DNA from: Sabellastarte sp. h YS-2021
Lineage: Eukaryota > Annelida > Polychaeta > Sabellida > Sabellidae
Assembly: GCA_964017235.1 (NCBI GenBank)
Contig: OZ024929.1
Span: forward strand, 59,243,603 to 59,307,602
DNA: 64,000 nucleotides
Reading direction: 5' to 3'
Shown: in pieces, positions 62,625 to 64,000 of the stretch
Layout: the number at the start of each line of letters is the position of its first letter
How positions within the stretch are numbered: position 1 is the first letter of the stretch
Made by a program: the position numbers and the translations under genes
Notes under the pieces: model-generated
What the model was told of the DNA's origin: nothing
What the model saw: the letters and a program-made list of their open reading frames with translations, nothing else
The model's database searches: none

Positions 62625-64000
62625 AGCAGGCACACGCCTTAAAATGTCGTTGATTTAGAGTTGAAAACAGGTCCTGACGTTGAAATACACAATTTCAACA
62701 CTATTTCAAAGCTGGGTTTCTGACTGGAAAAAGTAGTGATACTTCATAAAACAAATCAACACTAAATCAGGTTAGGTTTTCTGACATGAAATCTTAGTCA
62801 TGTTATTGAACAGAAACAGTTGAATGTTAGGAAATGAATGACTAGTGATCGTTGATTGAAAATTCCTTTTCCAGAGGGAGATATAGCGATTAACTCAGAA
62901 CTTTTTGAATAGTTTTAGTATTTGTAGGTATTTGTAAAGCAAAGACTAATTTTAAAACTTAAGATTATAAAGATGATAAAGATTATGTGTGCATGTACTT
63001 GTACATTTTTATTCATTCTCCTTATTAATTTATAGCATCAACAAAACTGATGCACCCAAATATAATTTTTATATTTATTTTTTTGACTAATGCAATTCCT
63101 GATTATTAAAAAAGAAACGTTTTGAAGTCAAAGTTATCTTAAATGTAAAAAGATGAATTCAAACTTATTCATCAAAACTTTTTTCTCAAATGCTCCCATG
63201 CTCAAATAACTAGTTTTCAGTTTGCAAGTTTACACTGAAAACTTCTCTATACAGAGAACCTAAGCTATAATATTTTATTAAACAGCAGTGAGGTCATGGG
63301 GGTTCCTGGTTTTTCTTATCTGTACCATGCCACACAGAATATAGGGCTGTAACTAAAAGTAATTACATAACACAGCAGGTTGGAGGTGGGGTTTACCCTT
63401 GTTCAGTTGCATGCATGGTGTTTACTTCTTTAGGTCTGTTTTTTTGTGGTCAGAACTGGCAACTAATTAAGGTGGGGAGTAATGGCTGTAGTTGTACAAA
63501 TCTGTCTGTTCTTGTGTTTTTCAGTTTATATAACAAAGTTGTATGAGACACAAGCATGGTGAGCATTGTGACTTTGCTACATAATTATAGCTTCTTTATA
63601 ATTACAGTATAATTATAGCCAACTTAATAAAACATTTAAAAGAAACTGATTGGATAAAATACTGAATATATAAATAATGTCACAAAAAATATAAATTTAT
63701 TTTAAAATTTCACAAAAGAATTTCAATTGAAGACATTGAATAATACTGGTCCTATTAATAAAATAAAAATGGATATCTAGTTGGAAAATATGGATTTGAA
63801 TTGATTTGGAAATTATGTTTCATTACAATGTCATCAGAAATAGAATAATGAATATATATATAATGATTCAGGTTGAATTCAATGGGTGGAATCTGGTTGA
63901 AATACGTGTAGATTTTGCAAACCGTTTTTGGTTGGATCCAACCAGTGAAATCATGTTGAAACCAACATTGAAATCAGGTTGAATTCAATGGGTGAAATCT
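62625..64000. repeat. Non-coding repeat family C, second copy
   Basis: Blocks at 62640-62800, 63220-63780 and 63860-64000 match 38159-38560, 39240-39740 and 37440-37760 (or the inverse at 40030-40250). No ORF supported. The window ends inside it. Confidence 0.6.

Overview
The window is eukaryotic, AT-rich, intron-bearing and packed with transposons. The mix of elements (BIR-carrying Maverick/Polinton viruses, tRNA-derived SINEs with (AAATA)n tails, Ty3-type and non-LTR retrotransposons) fits a lophotrochozoan animal, most likely a bivalve mollusc. The species cannot be fixed from the sequence, and I recognise no ordinary host gene.

Region 1, about 1-37,110: one large endogenous Maverick/Polinton (adintovirus-like) element, the 'outer' element. 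It has diverged terminal inverted repeats at 1-~720 and ~35,803-37,110. On the + strand it carries a BIR (IAP-like) gene, a tandem PC4-like gene, a spliced RING gene, packaging ATPase, two small conserved Polinton ORFs, a DDE integrase with chromodomain, a minor capsid gene in two pieces, a basic core protein, the major capsid protein and an adenain-type protease. On the - strand are two spliced type I membrane protein genes (one with leucine-rich repeats) and a protein-primed type DNA polymerase B whose C-terminus runs into a NADAR domain. Many genes have stops or frameshifts, so this is a dead endogenous copy. Five copies of a palindromic promoter module lie in it, one in each TIR, two inside introns and one before the minor capsid gene.

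The outer element has been hit three times. A 7.96-kb LINE (1308-9269, - strand) split the BIR gene with a 13-bp target duplication; its ORF1 ends in an IMPACT/UPF0029-like domain. A SINE split the PC4-like gene with a 13-bp duplication. A second, 7.24-kb Polinton-like 'inner' element (27950-35192) split the polymerase gene with a 6-bp duplication (TGGAAT) and 200-bp TIRs. The inner element has its own BIR gene, a PC4-like/Cys-His gene, a basic core protein, a C2H2-ATPase-C2H2 fusion and an inverted duplication of a small gene, but no visible integrase, polymerase, capsid or protease.

Region 2, 37.1-52.5 kb: non-coding repeat territory with SINEs of two tRNA-derived families, old LINE fragments, pogo/Tigger-like ends, a GIY-YIG remnant and a degenerate tandem repeat that carries X-box-like palindromes. 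Region 3, 52,575-61,316: a complete but inactivated Ty3-type LTR retrotransposon with ~1.2-kb LTRs, inserted in an older antisense gag-like remnant; it holds an extra C2H2 zinc-finger ORF between integrase and the 3' LTR. Region 4, 61.3-64 kb: SINE pieces and a second copy of the repeat seen at 37-40 kb.

All calls come from reading the sequence and translations by eye; no database search, alignment program or RNA data were available.
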